A DNA stretch of 64,000 nucleotides from an uncultured beta proteobacterium (GCA_903823025.1 CAIJRK010000044.1:1-64000); one strand, 5' to 3'; counted from the stretch's first letter, positions 29,195-40,169 are shown. The notes: generated by a model not told the origin, from the letters alone. Program-made: numbers and translations.

Positions 29195-29226
29195 ATGGCC
29201 GTTCGCTACGGCCACTCGTTGACCTG

Positions 29227-31134
29227 TTAAGCCATCAAGCGCTTTTCGATCTGTGCTTTGGTGGCTTCCAGCTCTTTGGGCAGGTGGTAAGCCAGTTGCT
29301 GAAACAATTCAGTGTGCAGCTTGAGTTCTTCCGTCCAGGCGGCGGGGTCGATCCGGGTCACGGTGTCGAACTGAGCGGGCGTGAAGTCCAGCCCGGTCCA
29401 GGTGATTTCGTCATAGGTCGGGCTGATGCCAAACAACTGGTCAACGCCTTGCGGGCCTGGCGCCGCGCCTGGGGTGGCGCCTTCCAGACGGTCAATCATC
29501 CACTTGAGGACGCGCATGTTTTCGCCATAACCGGGCCAGACAAACTGACCCGCGTCGTCTTTGCGGAACCAGTTGACGCAGTAGATGCTGGGCAACGTGC
29601 CGCCGGAGGCTTCAAGCGTGTGCTCCATGTCGAGCCAATGCTGAAAGTAGTCGCTCATGTTGTAGCCGCAAAACGGCAGCATGGCGAACGGATCACGGCG
29701 CACTACGCCCATTTGGCCAACCGCTGCTGCGGTAGTTTCCGACCCCATGGTGGCGGCCATGTAAACGCCTTCCATCCAGGTGCGGGCTTCGGTGACCAGT
29801 GGCACGGTGGTGGAGCGGCGCCCCCCGAAGATGAACGCATCAATCGCCACGCCAGCCGGGTTATCCCATTCAGGGTCGAGCGCCGGGTTGTTGGCGGCGG
29901 CCACGGTAAAGCGTGAGTTGGGGTGCGCTGCCTTGGCGCCGGTGGTTTTCGCAATCTCGGGCGTCCAGTCGCGGCCTTGCCAGTCAATCAGGTGCGCGGG
30001 CAAACCGCCAGTGTCTTTCTCCATGCCTTCCCACCAGACATCGCCGTCATCGGTGAGCGCCACGTTGGTGAAAATCACGTTTTTGTCCAGACTGGCCATG
30101 CAGTTCGGATTAGTGTGGAAGTTGGTGCCGGGGGCGACGCCAAAGTAACCCGCTTCGGGGTTGATGGCGTACATCTTGCCGTCAGCGTGCGGCTTGATCC
30201 AGGCAATGTCGTCGCCAATGGTGGTGACTTTCCAGCCATCAAAACCGGCGGGCGGCACCAGCATCGAGAAGTTGGTCTTGCCGCAGGCGCTGGGGAAGGC
30301 CGCCGCGATATGGTATTTTTTGCCTTGCGGATTGGTCACGCCCAAGATCAGCATGTGCTCGGCCAGCCAGCCTTGGTCGCGGCCCATGTTGGAGGCGATA
30401 CGCAGCGCAAAGCATTTTTTGCCCAACAACGCGTTGCCACCGTAACCGGAGCCATAAGACCAGATTTCGCGGGTTTCGGGGTAATGAACAATGTATTTGG
30501 TCTTGTTGCAAGGCCAGCTCACGTCGGCCTGACCGGCTTGCAGCGGCGCCGCCACCGTGTGCATACACGGCACAAAGTCGCCGTCAGCGCCCAGCACGTC
30601 GTACACGGCTTTGCCCATGCGGGTCATGATTTTCTGGTTAACCGCGACATAGGCGCTGTCGGTCAGTTCAATGCCGATATGGGCAATGTGCGACCCCAGC
30701 GGCCCCATGGAGAACGGCACGACATACATGGTGCGACCCTTCATGCAGCCGTCAAACAGGGCTTTGGTGCCATCCGCCTGACCTTGTTGCAGGAGAAGGC
30801 GCATATCGGCGGGAGCCATCCAGTTGTTGGTGGGGCCGGCGTTTTCTTGTTGCTCGGAGCAGATGTAGGTGCGGTCTTCCACGCGGGCCACGTCACTCGG
30901 GTCAGAGCAGGCCAGAAAGCTGTTGGGGCGCTTGGCCTCGTTGAGCTTTTTGAACGTGCCGCTGGCCACCAGTTGTTGACACAGACGGGCATATTCTTCG
31001 TCCGAGCCGTCGCACCAATAGATGTCAGCGGGCTGGGTGAGGGCGGCCATGTCGGCCACCCAGGCAATCAATTTCGCGTTTTTAACAAAACTCGGGGCCT
31101 TGAAATTCAGGGCTTGCAGGACGGGTAAGTTCAT
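29227..31134 (-). CDS. pckG: phosphoenolpyruvate carboxykinase (GTP)
   Basis: 635 aa; [16 protein letters not shown] kinase-1 motif, [26 protein letters not shown]. Confidence 0.96.
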   Translation of the reverse strand: MNLPVLQALNFKAPSFVKNAKLIAWVADMAALTQPADIYWCDGSDEEYARLCQQLVASGTFKKLNEAKRPNSFLACSDPSDVARVEDRTYICSEQQENAGPTNNWMAPADMRLLLQQGQADGTKALFDGCMKGRTMYVVPFSMGPLGSHIAHIGIELTDSAYVAVNQKIMTRMGKAVYDVLGADGDFVPCMHTVAAPLQAGQADVSWPCNKTKYIVHYPETREIWSYGSGYGGNALLGKKCFALRIASNMGRDQGWLAEHMLILGVTNPQGKKYHIAAAFPSACGKTNFSMLVPPAGFDGWKVTTIGDDIAWIKPHADGKMYAINPEAGYFGVAPGTNFHTNPNCMASLDKNVIFTNVALTDDGDVWWEGMEKDTGGLPAHLIDWQGRDWTPEIAKTTGAKAAHPNSRFTVAAANNPALDPEWDNPAGVAIDAFIFGGRRSTTVPLVTEARTWMEGVYMAATMGSETTAAAVGQMGVVRRDPFAMLPFCGYNMSDYFQHWLDMEHTLEASGGTLPSIYCVNWFRKDDAGQFVWPGYGENMRVLKWMIDRLEGATPGAAPGPQGVDQLFGISPTYDEITWTGLDFTPAQFDTVTRIDPAAWTEELKLHTELFQQLAYHLPKELEATKAQIEKRLMA

Positions 31135-31444
31135 AGAGTCACTCCAGAATGAAAAAACAGTTTGTCAAAACGAACGAAAGCAAGGGGCTTGAGGCCTTGG
31201 CCGTTCACTTTGAGAAAGCGGTTTTTTCAGCAGAGAGGCGAACTACGCGGGTGTTGTAATTTCGCGTTGTTGCAAGGGTAGGCAACCAAAAAATCGACTC
31301 GCGTGGGTAACGCGTTGCTAAGGATTCTATGAGCTTGGCGAGTAGTTACCAACCGGTTACAGGAAAAAGTTGTGCAAAACCGGTAGGGCTTCAAGTACAA
31401 AAGTCAACGCCACAGCAGGCCGTTGACCCGAAAACAAACGCCAG

Positions 31445-31585
31445 TCAGGCCATGGTGACGGCAATAAAAGCCAGTAGAAACATCAAAACCGCGCCCACCA
31501 AAGGGAGAACAATCGGCATGACGTGAACCACGGCTTCCACCGGATCAGGCTCATGAGTTTCAACGTGCGGGGTAGGGTGCGACAT
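31445..31585 (-). CDS. 46-aa small membrane protein
   Basis: My translation: MSHPTPHVETHEPDPVEAVVHVMPIVLPLVGAVLMFLLAFIAVTMA*; AAGGAAC upstream; below ORF-track size cutoff. Confidence 0.6.
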   Translation of the reverse strand: MSHPTPHVETHEPDPVEAVVHVMPIVLPLVGAVLMFLLAFIAVTMA

Positions 31586-31713
31586 GACAGTTCCTTATGT
31601 TTGAGGTTGTGACATCTCAAATTCTACGCACGCCAGCGCCAAAAGAACACCGGCATAGGGCGGGCGGCCAGGGGCTGTTGGCGCGATGGGCTGAAACTAC
31701 GCCGGTCAATTGA

Positions 31714-32913
31714 TTAAAGCAGATGCGCCTCAAGCCCGGCGCGTTGCAACTGGGCCAGAACGTCCTGAATGTGCTGCGGCCCGCGTGTCTGAATGACCAG
31801 CTCCACCTCGACATGCTGGGCCGCCAGCGTGGTGAAGGCGCGCTGGTGATGCACCTCGTCGATGTTGGCCCCGGCCTCGGCCACAGTCGCCGTAATTTTG
31901 GCCAGCGTGCCGGGAATGTCGCGGGCACTGACGCGAATGCGGGCCAGCCGACCGGCGCGCACCATGCCGCGCTCAATGATGGCGGCCAGTAGCAGCGGGT
32001 CGATATTGCCGCCACACAGCACCAGCCCCACTTTCTTGCCTTTGAAGCGTTCCGGGTACTTGAGTAAGGCCGCCAGCCCGGCAGCGCCGGCGCCTTCGAC
32101 CAGCGTTTTTTCCACCTCAAGCAGCATGACGATAGCCTGTTCAATATCGCCCTCGTCCACCAGCACCAAGTCCAGACCCAGGCGCACAATGATGGCTTGC
32201 GAAATTTTGCCGGGCGTGCCGACCGCAATCCCTTCGGCAATGCTGCTACTGCCTTGCGGATGTTGCGTGCCTTTGATCGCGTTCACCATGGCAGGGAAGC
32301 GCGAAGTTTGTACGCCGATGATTTCAATAGCAGGCTTGAGCGCCGTGGCCGCCGTCGCCATGCCTGCGATCAGCCCGCCACCGCCGACGGCAATCACCAG
32401 CGTGTCCAGGTCGGGCACCTCGTGCAACATTTCAAGCGCCACCGTGCCTTGGCCCGCGATGATGTCGGCATCGTCATACGGATGCACAAAGACGAGTTGC
32501 TGCTGTTCTGCCAGCATCAAAGCGTGGGTTCTCGCCTCGTCCAGCGTGTCGCCGTGCAACACAATCTCGGCCCCAAAACCGCGTGTGCGCTCGATCTTGA
32601 CGCCGGGCGTAAAGCGCGGCATCACGATCACGGCCCGCAGCCCCAACCGTTGCGCGTGATAAGCCACGCCTTGCGCGTGGTTGCCCGCGCTCATCGCAAT
32701 CACGCCGCGTTGCTGCTCCTGCGGCGTGAGTTGCGCCAGCTTGTTGCAGGCACCGCGTTCTTTGAACGAGGCGGTGAATTGCAAATTCTCAAATTTGAGA
32801 AACACCTGCGCGCCGGTGATGTCCGACAGCGTGCGGGACGCCACGCAAGGCGTGCGCAACAGTTGGCCTTGTAGGCGAACGGCGGCGGCTTGAATATCAG
32901 TGAGTTGAATCAT
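31714..32913 (-). CDS. threonine ammonia-lyase with C-terminal ACT domain
   Basis: FENLQFTASFKERGACNKL PLP motif, AVGGGGLIAGMATA; C-terminal ACT-like (RIRVSARDIPGTLAKITATVAEAGANIDEVHH). Confidence 0.92.
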   Translation of the reverse strand: MIQLTDIQAAAVRLQGQLLRTPCVASRTLSDITGAQVFLKFENLQFTASFKERGACNKLAQLTPQEQQRGVIAMSAGNHAQGVAYHAQRLGLRAVIVMPRFTPGVKIERTRGFGAEIVLHGDTLDEARTHALMLAEQQQLVFVHPYDDADIIAGQGTVALEMLHEVPDLDTLVIAVGGGGLIAGMATAATALKPAIEIIGVQTSRFPAMVNAIKGTQHPQGSSSIAEGIAVGTPGKISQAIIVRLGLDLVLVDEGDIEQAIVMLLEVEKTLVEGAGAAGLAALLKYPERFKGKKVGLVLCGGNIDPLLLAAIIERGMVRAGRLARIRVSARDIPGTLAKITATVAEAGANIDEVHHQRAFTTLAAQHVEVELVIQTRGPQHIQDVLAQLQRAGLEAHLL

Positions 32914-33000
32914 GTTTCAATCCACGCCCCTACGGGGGCCGAATTTGGAAGTTTTAGATGACCGGATTGTCCACTCGAAATCGACGCCCCTACCGGCCAC
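32914..33000 (-). CRISPR. CRISPR-repeat-like unit plus degenerate second copy (possible relic mini-array)
   Basis: Plus strand GTTTCAATCCACGCCCCTACGGGGGCCGA (32914..32942); minus strand ends GTGGATTGAAAC. A degenerate copy TCGACGCCCCTACCGG lies exactly 60 bp further (32981 vs 32921). Confidence 0.35.
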
Positions 33001-33868
33001 GCGCACCCAACAAGGCCGCACCAATAATCATGACGGCGGCCAGCGTAATCGGCCAGGTCAACGGGCGTCCGCTGGTGAGTACCAGCAAGGCGGTTGACGC
33101 CAGCGGTGTGAGATAACTGAGAATGCCGATCTGACGCGCATCGCCCAATTTAAGCGCCTTATCCCACAGAAAAAAAGCCGCGCCCATCGGCCCCAGTCCC
33201 ATCGCCAGAATCAACAAACCGTCGCGCCCGCTCAGGTGCGCCGCAGGTTCCAGCAGCGCGTGACACAACAAAGACAGCAAACCCGAGACCAAGGCGAAGC
33301 CGCCAATCGCCGACGTTGGAAAAGGTGCCACGCGGGTGGTGAGTAGCGAATAACTGGCCCAAATAAAAGCAGACGCTAACGCGGGCAAGTAACCCCACGC
33401 CCAACCCCAGTCGTTGCTGCCCACAGACCCGGCATCCGCACCGCCCAAAATCACCACGGCGGCACCCGCAAAGCCCAGCAGTGCCGCTGCAATATGAACC
33501 GGGCGCAACGCCATGTTGGGTAAGAAAACGGGGGCCAGCACCACCATCAACAAAGGCCACAAATAGTTCACCAGATTGGCTTGCACCGGCGGCGCGTGGC
33601 GCAACGCCACAAACAGCAAAAAGTGAAACCCAAACAGACCGCCAACCCCCAGCGCCAAAGTCGGCAGTGGCACCTTCCAGCGCGACAACTGAAAGCCTGA
33701 AAGTGGCAACGCCATCACGCTACACACCAGCAGCGCCAAACCGGTCAAGAGAAAAGGCGGCACATGGTTCAGCGCAACGCCCAAAGCGGCCAAGGTTCCC
33801 CACAGCGCAATGGCGGCCAAGGCCAGTAGTTTTGAAGCGAGATCAGGTCGGAATCGTGGGGTTGTCAT
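32990..33868 (-). CDS. DMT/EamA family transporter
   Basis: About 10 hydrophobic segments; EamA-like LVNYLWPLLMVVLAPVFL, ASAFIWASYSLLT. Confidence 0.88.
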   Translation of the reverse strand: MTTPRFRPDLASKLLALAAIALWGTLAALGVALNHVPPFLLTGLALLVCSVMALPLSGFQLSRWKVPLPTLALGVGGLFGFHFLLFVALRHAPPVQANLVNYLWPLLMVVLAPVFLPNMALRPVHIAAALLGFAGAAVVILGGADAGSVGSNDWGWAWGYLPALASAFIWASYSLLTTRVAPFPTSAIGGFALVSGLLSLLCHALLEPAAHLSGRDGLLILAMGLGPMGAAFFLWDKALKLGDARQIGILSYLTPLASTALLVLTSGRPLTWPITLAAVMIIGAALLGARGR

Positions 33869-33962
33869 CTCGGCTATTGTCCGTGACGCACCTATAGATT
33901 TCGGATCTCCCCTTGATGCTTAAAACTTCAGTGGGAAGGGGTGCCGGTGTTCGTCAGACGAG

Positions 33963-35027
33963 TCATGGAATGATGCGCTGGGCACGCAGGGTGGTGAAGA
34001 GTTCAAGGAAAGAAGCGCGGCTGTCGTAGTAGCCTGAAAAGCCCAAATCACGGCTCTTGGTCATGTCGTTCAGACATTCCAGTTCGCGGCCCAGATCAGC
34101 GTCGGAATGCCACCACGAGGCGAGCTTATTCACGTCTGATTCCACCAAGTTATATTTTTCGGCAATGCGGGTCCATTGCGCCGGTGCCACGTCTTGCAAG
34201 CGGGCGTTGAGCGGCGCGGCTTGTGCGGGATAAGGCGCGGCTTCCAGACCAAAGAAAGCGGCGATTTCGCCCCACATCCAGCGCCAGCGAAAGACGTCGC
34301 CATTGGCGGCATTGAACGCCTGATTGCGTGCGGCTGGCGCTTGGGCGGCCCAGGCCATTTGGCGGCCTAACAGGCCGGCATCGGTCAAGTCGGTGAGGCC
34401 GTCCCACTGCACCCGGGAACCGGGAAAAACAAAGGGTTGCGAGGTTTCTTTGCACAGCGTGGCATACACCGCCAGCGTGAGGCCCATGTTCATGGCGTTG
34501 CTGCCTTTGGCTTGACCAATCATGGTGTGCGAGCGATGCACGCTCCAGGTGAAATGGTACTTCTTGGCGGCGGCAAAAAGAATATCTTCCAGTGTGTAGT
34601 AGAAGTTCTCGCCGGGCTGGCGCGGCTCACTTTCACGAAAGGGCGTCTCGGCTTTGCCGCTGCCGTAGTTCTCGAAAGAACCCAGGTAATGTTTGGTGCC
34701 GGTAACCAACGCGACGTGCTGCAAAGGCGCGCCCGCGAGACCGTCATACAGGTTGCGCATCATGGCGCCATTGGCCTCGACGTTCTCTTTTTCAGTCGCC
34801 CGACGGGTCCACGTACAAAAGAAAACGTGAGTGATTGGCAAGCCGTGCAAGGCCGTGTGGACCGAGTCCGAATCGAGCAAATCTGCGGTGACCGGAATCA
34901 CGCCTTCTTGCGCGCCGGGTTGACGCGCCAAACCGTAAACCGTCCAACCTTCGGCGACGAGAACACGGGCCAGATTGTGGCCGGAAATACCGGTCACACC
35001 AACGATTAAAGCCGTTCCTTTTTGCAT
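33963..35027 (-). CDS. PRISE/atypical SDR family oxidoreductase
   Basis: MQKGTALIVGVTGISGHNLARVLVAEGWTVYGLAR, HVALVTGTKHYLGSFENYG; progesterone 5-beta-reductase-like family. Confidence 0.85.
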   Translation of the reverse strand: MQKGTALIVGVTGISGHNLARVLVAEGWTVYGLARQPGAQEGVIPVTADLLDSDSVHTALHGLPITHVFFCTWTRRATEKENVEANGAMMRNLYDGLAGAPLQHVALVTGTKHYLGSFENYGSGKAETPFRESEPRQPGENFYYTLEDILFAAAKKYHFTWSVHRSHTMIGQAKGSNAMNMGLTLAVYATLCKETSQPFVFPGSRVQWDGLTDLTDAGLLGRQMAWAAQAPAARNQAFNAANGDVFRWRWMWGEIAAFFGLEAAPYPAQAAPLNARLQDVAPAQWTRIAEKYNLVESDVNKLASWWHSDADLGRELECLNDMTKSRDLGFSGYYDSRASFLELFTTLRAQRIIP

Positions 35028-35234
35028 GAAAAATCCTTTGATTGAATTGAAAATGAACACGCAGGTCGTGTCCGAAATAGGGTGTAGTTTGAGAGCCAAC
35101 AACGAGGCGTGTTGTCGATCAACGCGCACGCTGAACCAGCTCAACCTTTGGACATTAACACTGCCAGCGCTATAAAAAATTAGAGAGAAGTTAGGCCTTG
35201 TTTCAATTGAGTGTACTGAAATCTATTGAGATAA

Positions 35235-35253
35235 ATTAATAGTTAATTAATAG
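35235..35253. repeat. direct repeat ATTAATAG x2, 11-bp period, upstream of SSADH
   Basis: ATTAATAG at 35235 and 35246 in the AT-rich region upstream of the 35323 start. Confidence 0.4.
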
Positions 35254-35322
35254 AATGAAAAGTCATCACGGGCTTTTGGCCCGCGTCTATTCTGGTTTTT
35301 ACGATTGAAAGAAGACGAAGAC

Positions 35323-36705
35323 ATGGCCTATCAAAGCATCAATCCATTCAATGGAAAACTCCTGCAGTCCTTTGACGAACTGACCGACCCGCAGCTTGAA
35401 ACCTCCCTCGAAACGGCCGCCACCTGCTTCAAAACCTGGCGTCACTTGAGCTACGCCGAGCGCGCCGTGGTGGTGCACAAAGCCGCCACAATCATGCGTG
35501 CCAATGTGGACGAATTCGCCCGTCCTGTGACGCTGGAAATGGGCAAACGTATCGACGAAGCCCGGGCCGAAGTCCTGTTAAGCGCCAACATTCTGGCCTA
35601 CTACGCGGACAACGCCGAACAGTTTCTGGCACCGCAAACCCTGACTCCCAGCACCGGTGAAGCGGTGGTGGAAAGCGCCCCATTCGGCGTGCTCTTTGGC
35701 GTTCAACCCTGGAATTTTCCCTACTATCAACTCGCCCGTTTTGTTGCGCCTAATCTGATGGCGGGCAACGTGGCGATGGTCAAGCACGCGGGCTGTGTGC
35801 CGCAATCCGCGTTGGCGTTCGAGAAGTTGTGGCGCGATGCCGGGGCACCCGAGGGCACCTACACCAATTTGTTCATCTCGCATGACCAAGTCAAACGCGT
35901 GATTGACGACCCGCGCATCAAAGGCGTGGCCCTGACCGGAAGCGTCGCCGCTGGCAAAATCGTGGCGGCCCAAGCGGGGGCTAATCTCAAAAAGTCAACG
36001 ATGGAGTTGGGCGGTAGTGATGCCTTCATCGTGCTCGAAGATGCCGATCTGGATAAGACCGTGCAGTGGGCCGTTTGGGGCAAGATGAACAACATGGGGC
36101 AGTGCTGCGTGGCGGCCAAACGCTTCATCATTGTGGAGGCCTTGGCTGATCGTTTTCTCGAAAAGTTCCAATCGGCGCTGGCGGCCTTGCAACCCGGCGA
36201 CCCGATGGATGAAGCGACCACACTCGCCCCGCTGTCCACCGAAGGCGCTTTGCTGCAACTGCTGGGTCAGGTCGAACAAGCCGTGAGCAAGGGCGCAACG
36301 TTGGTGATGGGCGGGCAACGTCTTGACCGTTTGGGCGCGTTCATGCAGCCGACCATTCTGACTAATATCACGCCCGAGAATCCCGCCTTCCGCGAAGAGT
36401 TCTTTGGCCCGGTGGCGCTTATTTTCCGGGTCAAGAATGAAGACGAAGCAATTGCCTTGGCGAACGATTCAGAATTTGGTTTGGGTGGCGCAGTCTTTAC
36501 GCAAGACGTGGCACGCGGCAAACGGGTGGCGAGTCGCATCGACACCGGCATGGTGTTCATCAACCACCCGACTTGGACGACGGCTGACCTGCCCTTTGGC
36601 GGCATCCAGAATTCAGGCTACGGACGTGAACTCTCCAGCATGGGCATTCAGGAGTTTGTGAACAAGAAGCTGGTTCGCGTCGCCGCGCTCGACGACCCGG
36701 CTTAA
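35323..36705 (+). CDS. NAD(P)-dependent succinate-semialdehyde dehydrogenase
   Basis: Aldehyde dehydrogenase: PWNFPYYQLARF, MELGGSDAFIVLEDADL, NNMGQCCVAAKRFI; SSADH-like C-terminus. Confidence 0.88.
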   Translation: MAYQSINPFNGKLLQSFDELTDPQLETSLETAATCFKTWRHLSYAERAVVVHKAATIMRANVDEFARPVTLEMGKRIDEARAEVLLSANILAYYADNAEQFLAPQTLTPSTGEAVVESAPFGVLFGVQPWNFPYYQLARFVAPNLMAGNVAMVKHAGCVPQSALAFEKLWRDAGAPEGTYTNLFISHDQVKRVIDDPRIKGVALTGSVAAGKIVAAQAGANLKKSTMELGGSDAFIVLEDADLDKTVQWAVWGKMNNMGQCCVAAKRFIIVEALADRFLEKFQSALAALQPGDPMDEATTLAPLSTEGALLQLLGQVEQAVSKGATLVMGGQRLDRLGAFMQPTILTNITPENPAFREEFFGPVALIFRVKNEDEAIALANDSEFGLGGAVFTQDVARGKRVASRIDTGMVFINHPTWTTADLPFGGIQNSGYGRELSSMGIQEFVNKKLVRVAALDDPA

Positions 36706-36730
36706 CAGCGCACAGCCTCCCGGCCCACGA

Positions 36731-39466
36731 CTACAAGTTAGGAGCCAGCAAGCGTTGCAAGGCTTGCTGATCCATGTGCCGCCGGGCAGCCAAGTCTTTC
36801 ACCTGGTCGTCACTGATTTTCCCAACACTGAAGTAGGTGCTATCAGGATGGCCCAGATAAAAACCGCTGACGCTCGCCGCTGGCGTCATCGCCAAACTCT
36901 CGGTCACGCCCATGCCGATGTCCTCGCATTGCAGTAGTTCAAACATCTCTTTCTTGACGCTGTGATCCGGGCAAGCCGGGTAGCCAGGGGCCGGGCGAAT
37001 GCCTTTGTATTTTTCGGCAATCAGCTCATCCGGGGCCAGCATCTCTTGCGCCGCATAACCCCACAAATCGGTGCGAACGCGGTGGTGCAAGTACTCGGCA
37101 AAGGCTTCGGCCAGCCGGTCGGCCAGCGACTTGAACAGGATGGCGGAGTAGTCATCGAGTTCATCGGCAAAGATTTTTTCCCGTTTCTCAACGCCCAAGC
37201 CTGCCGTCACCGCGAACACGCCCGCGTAGTCTGCGGCCACGCCTTTGGGCGCGACAAAGTCGGCCAGACAGCGGCTTGGGCGCATCACGCCGTCGATGAC
37301 TTGTTTCTCGGTTTGCTGGCGCAGGCCGTGCCAGGTGAGTGCGACTTCGGTGCGGGTTTCGTCCGTATAAAACTCGATGTCGTCATCGTTCACGGTGTTG
37401 GCTGGATACAAACCAATCACAGCATTGGCGGTGAGCCAGCGGCCTTCAATCAGTTTTTTAAGCATCTGCTGGCCATCCGCAAACACCCGTGAGGCCTCGA
37501 CGCCCACCACCTCATCTTTCAGAATAGCGGGGTACGGCCCAGCCAAGTCCCACGTTTGAAAGAACGGACCCCAGTCGATGAAACGGGCCAACTCGGTCAG
37601 GTCAAAGTTCTTGAAAACGCGACGGCCTAAAAACTTTGGCGGCGTGGGCGTGTAGTGCGTCCAGTCCACCGGCGTTTTATTGGCGCGGGCTTTGGCTAAC
37701 GGCCACATCGGTGTCTGCTTTTTGTTGGCGTGCTGGTGGCGCACGCGCTCGTAGTCGGCGTTGAGTTCGTCAATGTAGGCAGACGCTTGATCGCCCAACA
37801 GGCTTTGCGCCACGCCTACGCTGCGCGAGGCATCGGGCACATAAACCACCGGGCCGTCGTAGTGGTGCGCAATCTTGACGGCCGTGTGGACGCGCGAGGT
37901 GGTGGCGCCGCCAATGAGCAGCGGAATTTTTTTGAGGCGAAAGTGGTCGTCCTTTTGCATCTCGGCGGCCACGTATTGCATCTCTTCAAGACTGGGCGTG
38001 ATCAGGCCGGACAGGCCCACAATGTCGGCACCCTCGGCTTTGGCGCGAGCCAAAATTTCGTGCGCGGGCACCATCACGCCCATGTTGATGACGTCAAAGT
38101 TATTGCATTGCAGCACCACGGTGACGATGTTTTTACCGATGTCATGCACATCGCCTTTGACGGTGGCAATGATGATCTTGCCCTTGGTGCGCACATCGCG
38201 CCCGGCGGCTTCATCCAACCGTTTTTCTTCTTCAATGTAGGGAATCAAATGCGCCACGGCCTGCTTCATGACCCGGGCGCTTTTCACCACTTGTGGCAAA
38301 AACATTTTGCCCTGACCAAACAAATCGCCGACGATGCTCATGCCCGCCATCAACGGGCCTTCAATCACGTGCAACGGACGACCGCCCTTGGCGAGAATGC
38401 CTTGGTAAGCCTCTTCGGTGTCCGCCACGATGAAGTCGGTGACGCCGTGAACCATGGCGTGACTCAGGCGTTGATCGACGGTGGCGGGATGTTCCGCCGT
38501 GCCGCGCCATTCCAGCTTTTTGCTCTCGTCTTTGGCCGCGCCTTTGGCGTTTTCGGCAATCTCGACCAAGCGTTCTCCGGCATCAGGTCGGCGGTTCAGC
38601 ACCACGTCTTCGACCCGCTCGCGCAACTCGGGTTCCAGGTCGTCATAGACGCCCATCATGCCGGCGTTGACGATGCCCATGTCCATGCCCGCTTGAATGG
38701 CGTGGTACAAAAACACGGTGTGAATCGCCTCGCGCACCGGGTCGTTGCCCCGGAACGAAAAGCTCACGTTCGACACGCCGCCCGACACCTTGGCGCCCGG
38801 CAGGTTTTGCTTGATCCAGCGCGTGGCGTTGATGAAATCGACGGCGTAGTTGTTGTGCTCTTCAATGCCGGTGGCAATGGCAAAAATGTTGGGGTCAAAG
38901 ATGATGTCTTCGGGCGGAAAGTCCACCTCGTCCACCAGAATGCGATAGGCCCGCTCGCAAATCCCGATCTTGCGTTCGTAGGTGTCGGCCTGACCTTGTT
39001 CGTCAAACGCCATCACCACCGCTGCCGCGCCATAACGGCGAACCAGTTTGGCTTGCTGCTTGAATTGCGCCAAGCCTTCTTTCATGCTGATGGAGTTCAC
39101 GATGCCCTTGCCCTGCACACAGCGCAGCCCGGCTTCGATGACGCTCCATTTGCTCGAATCAATCATGATGGGCACGCGGGAAATATCAGGCTCGGACGCG
39201 ATCAGGTTCAAAAATCGCACCATGGCGGCTTGGCTGTCGAGCATCGCCTCGTCCATGTTGATGTCGATAATTTGCGCGCCGTTTTCGACTTGCTGACGCG
39301 CCACAGCCAGCGCTTTTTCAAACTCGCCGTTCAAGATCATGCGGGCAAACGCTTTGGAACCCGTCACGTTGGTGCGTTCACCAATATTGACGAACAACGA
39401 CTTAGCGTCGATATTGACCGGCTCCAGGCCGGATAACTTCAAGGGGGGAACAATAATTTCAGACAT
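36731..39466 (-). CDS. metH: methionine synthase, C-terminal half (pterin-binding, cobalamin-binding, activation domains)
   Basis: [41 protein letters not shown] (DxHxxG cobalamin), [19 protein letters not shown] activation domain; lacks N-terminal Hcy methyltransferase domain. Confidence 0.95.
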   Translation of the reverse strand: MSEIIVPPLKLSGLEPVNIDAKSLFVNIGERTNVTGSKAFARMILNGEFEKALAVARQQVENGAQIIDINMDEAMLDSQAAMVRFLNLIASEPDISRVPIMIDSSKWSVIEAGLRCVQGKGIVNSISMKEGLAQFKQQAKLVRRYGAAAVVMAFDEQGQADTYERKIGICERAYRILVDEVDFPPEDIIFDPNIFAIATGIEEHNNYAVDFINATRWIKQNLPGAKVSGGVSNVSFSFRGNDPVREAIHTVFLYHAIQAGMDMGIVNAGMMGVYDDLEPELRERVEDVVLNRRPDAGERLVEIAENAKGAAKDESKKLEWRGTAEHPATVDQRLSHAMVHGVTDFIVADTEEAYQGILAKGGRPLHVIEGPLMAGMSIVGDLFGQGKMFLPQVVKSARVMKQAVAHLIPYIEEEKRLDEAAGRDVRTKGKIIIATVKGDVHDIGKNIVTVVLQCNNFDVINMGVMVPAHEILARAKAEGADIVGLSGLITPSLEEMQYVAAEMQKDDHFRLKKIPLLIGGATTSRVHTAVKIAHHYDGPVVYVPDASRSVGVAQSLLGDQASAYIDELNADYERVRHQHANKKQTPMWPLAKARANKTPVDWTHYTPTPPKFLGRRVFKNFDLTELARFIDWGPFFQTWDLAGPYPAILKDEVVGVEASRVFADGQQMLKKLIEGRWLTANAVIGLYPANTVNDDDIEFYTDETRTEVALTWHGLRQQTEKQVIDGVMRPSRCLADFVAPKGVAADYAGVFAVTAGLGVEKREKIFADELDDYSAILFKSLADRLAEAFAEYLHHRVRTDLWGYAAQEMLAPDELIAEKYKGIRPAPGYPACPDHSVKKEMFELLQCEDIGMGVTESLAMTPAASVSGFYLGHPDSTYFSVGKISDDQVKDLAARRHMDQQALQRLLAPNL

Positions 39467-39631
39467 GCATCTCACCTGTAGATTTGAAAAAAAGCAGGTG
39501 AGCGTCGTTGGGAAATCCAAGCCTGACAGGTCGTGTGACCCGCTGCAACGCTCCTTGGAAGGGTTGGATTTTAAAGGCTATGCCATTAGCCCGCTTTGGC
39601 TGTGCCAATTTGCAGAAATATTTTCAAAGTA

Positions 39632-39650
39632 CGTACAATAAACCGTACAA
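39632..39650. promoter_or_regulatory. candidate YefM operator: CGTACAA x2, 12-bp spacing
   Basis: CGTACAATAAACCGTACAA just upstream of the yefM start at 39667. Confidence 0.5.
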
Positions 39651-39666
39651 CAAATGGAGCGATTTT

Positions 39667-39918
39667 ATGGATGCCATCACCTACTCTAGCGCCCGTGCCA
39701 ATCTCGCCAGCACGATGAATCGTGTTTGCAATGACCACGAAGCGTTGATCATTACCCGCAATGGCGATCAGTCCGTGGTGATGCTCTCGTTGGATGACTA
39801 CAACGCGCTGGCGGAGTCCGCCTACTTGCTTCGCAACCCCAGCAACGCCAAACGTCTTCTATCGGCTATCGGGCAACTGAACGCAGGTCAAGGCGTTCAG
39901 CGAGAGCTTGCCCCGTGA
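39667..39918 (+). CDS. yefM: Phd/YefM family antitoxin
   Basis: MDAITYSSARANLASTMNRVCNDHEALIITRNGDQSVVMLSLDDYNALAESAYLL. Confidence 0.94.
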   Translation: MDAITYSSARANLASTMNRVCNDHEALIITRNGDQSVVMLSLDDYNALAESAYLLRNPSNAKRLLSAIGQLNAGQGVQRELAP

Positions 39919-40169
39919 GGCTGGTCTTTGCCGACGAAGCTTGGGAAGACTATCTCTACTGGCAAAAGCAGGACAAGCGCATGGTGGAGCGCATCAACAA
40001 GTTGATTCAGGAAACGCAGCGAGAACCCTTTGCCGGGGTAGGAAAACCTGAGCCTTTAAGACACGCGCTATCGGGGTTTTGGTCACGGCGCATCACCGAG
40101 GAACACCGGATGGTTTACAGGATAGAAAGCGACGCGCTGCTGATTGCGCAGTTGCGGTATCACTACTGA
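39915..40169 (+). CDS. yoeB: YoeB family mRNA interferase toxin
   Basis: ADEAWEDYLYWQKQDKRMVERINKLIQET...GKPEPLRHALSGFWSRRITEEHRMVYRI; 4-bp overlap with antitoxin. Confidence 0.95.
   Translation: MRLVFADEAWEDYLYWQKQDKRMVERINKLIQETQREPFAGVGKPEPLRHALSGFWSRRITEEHRMVYRIESDALLIAQLRYHY

Noticed and set aside
29923-31128. 401-aa plus-strand ORF
   Set aside because: Antisense to pckG, which has clear family motifs
37730-39436. 568-aa plus-strand ORF
   Set aside because: Exactly antisense to metH; His/Val/Gly-rich composition is typical of antisense ORFs in GC-rich genes
39467-39666. Cobalamin or SAM riboswitch upstream of the metH C-terminal half
   Set aside because: No B12-box or SAM-type core visible; region too short and partly occupied by the yefM promoter
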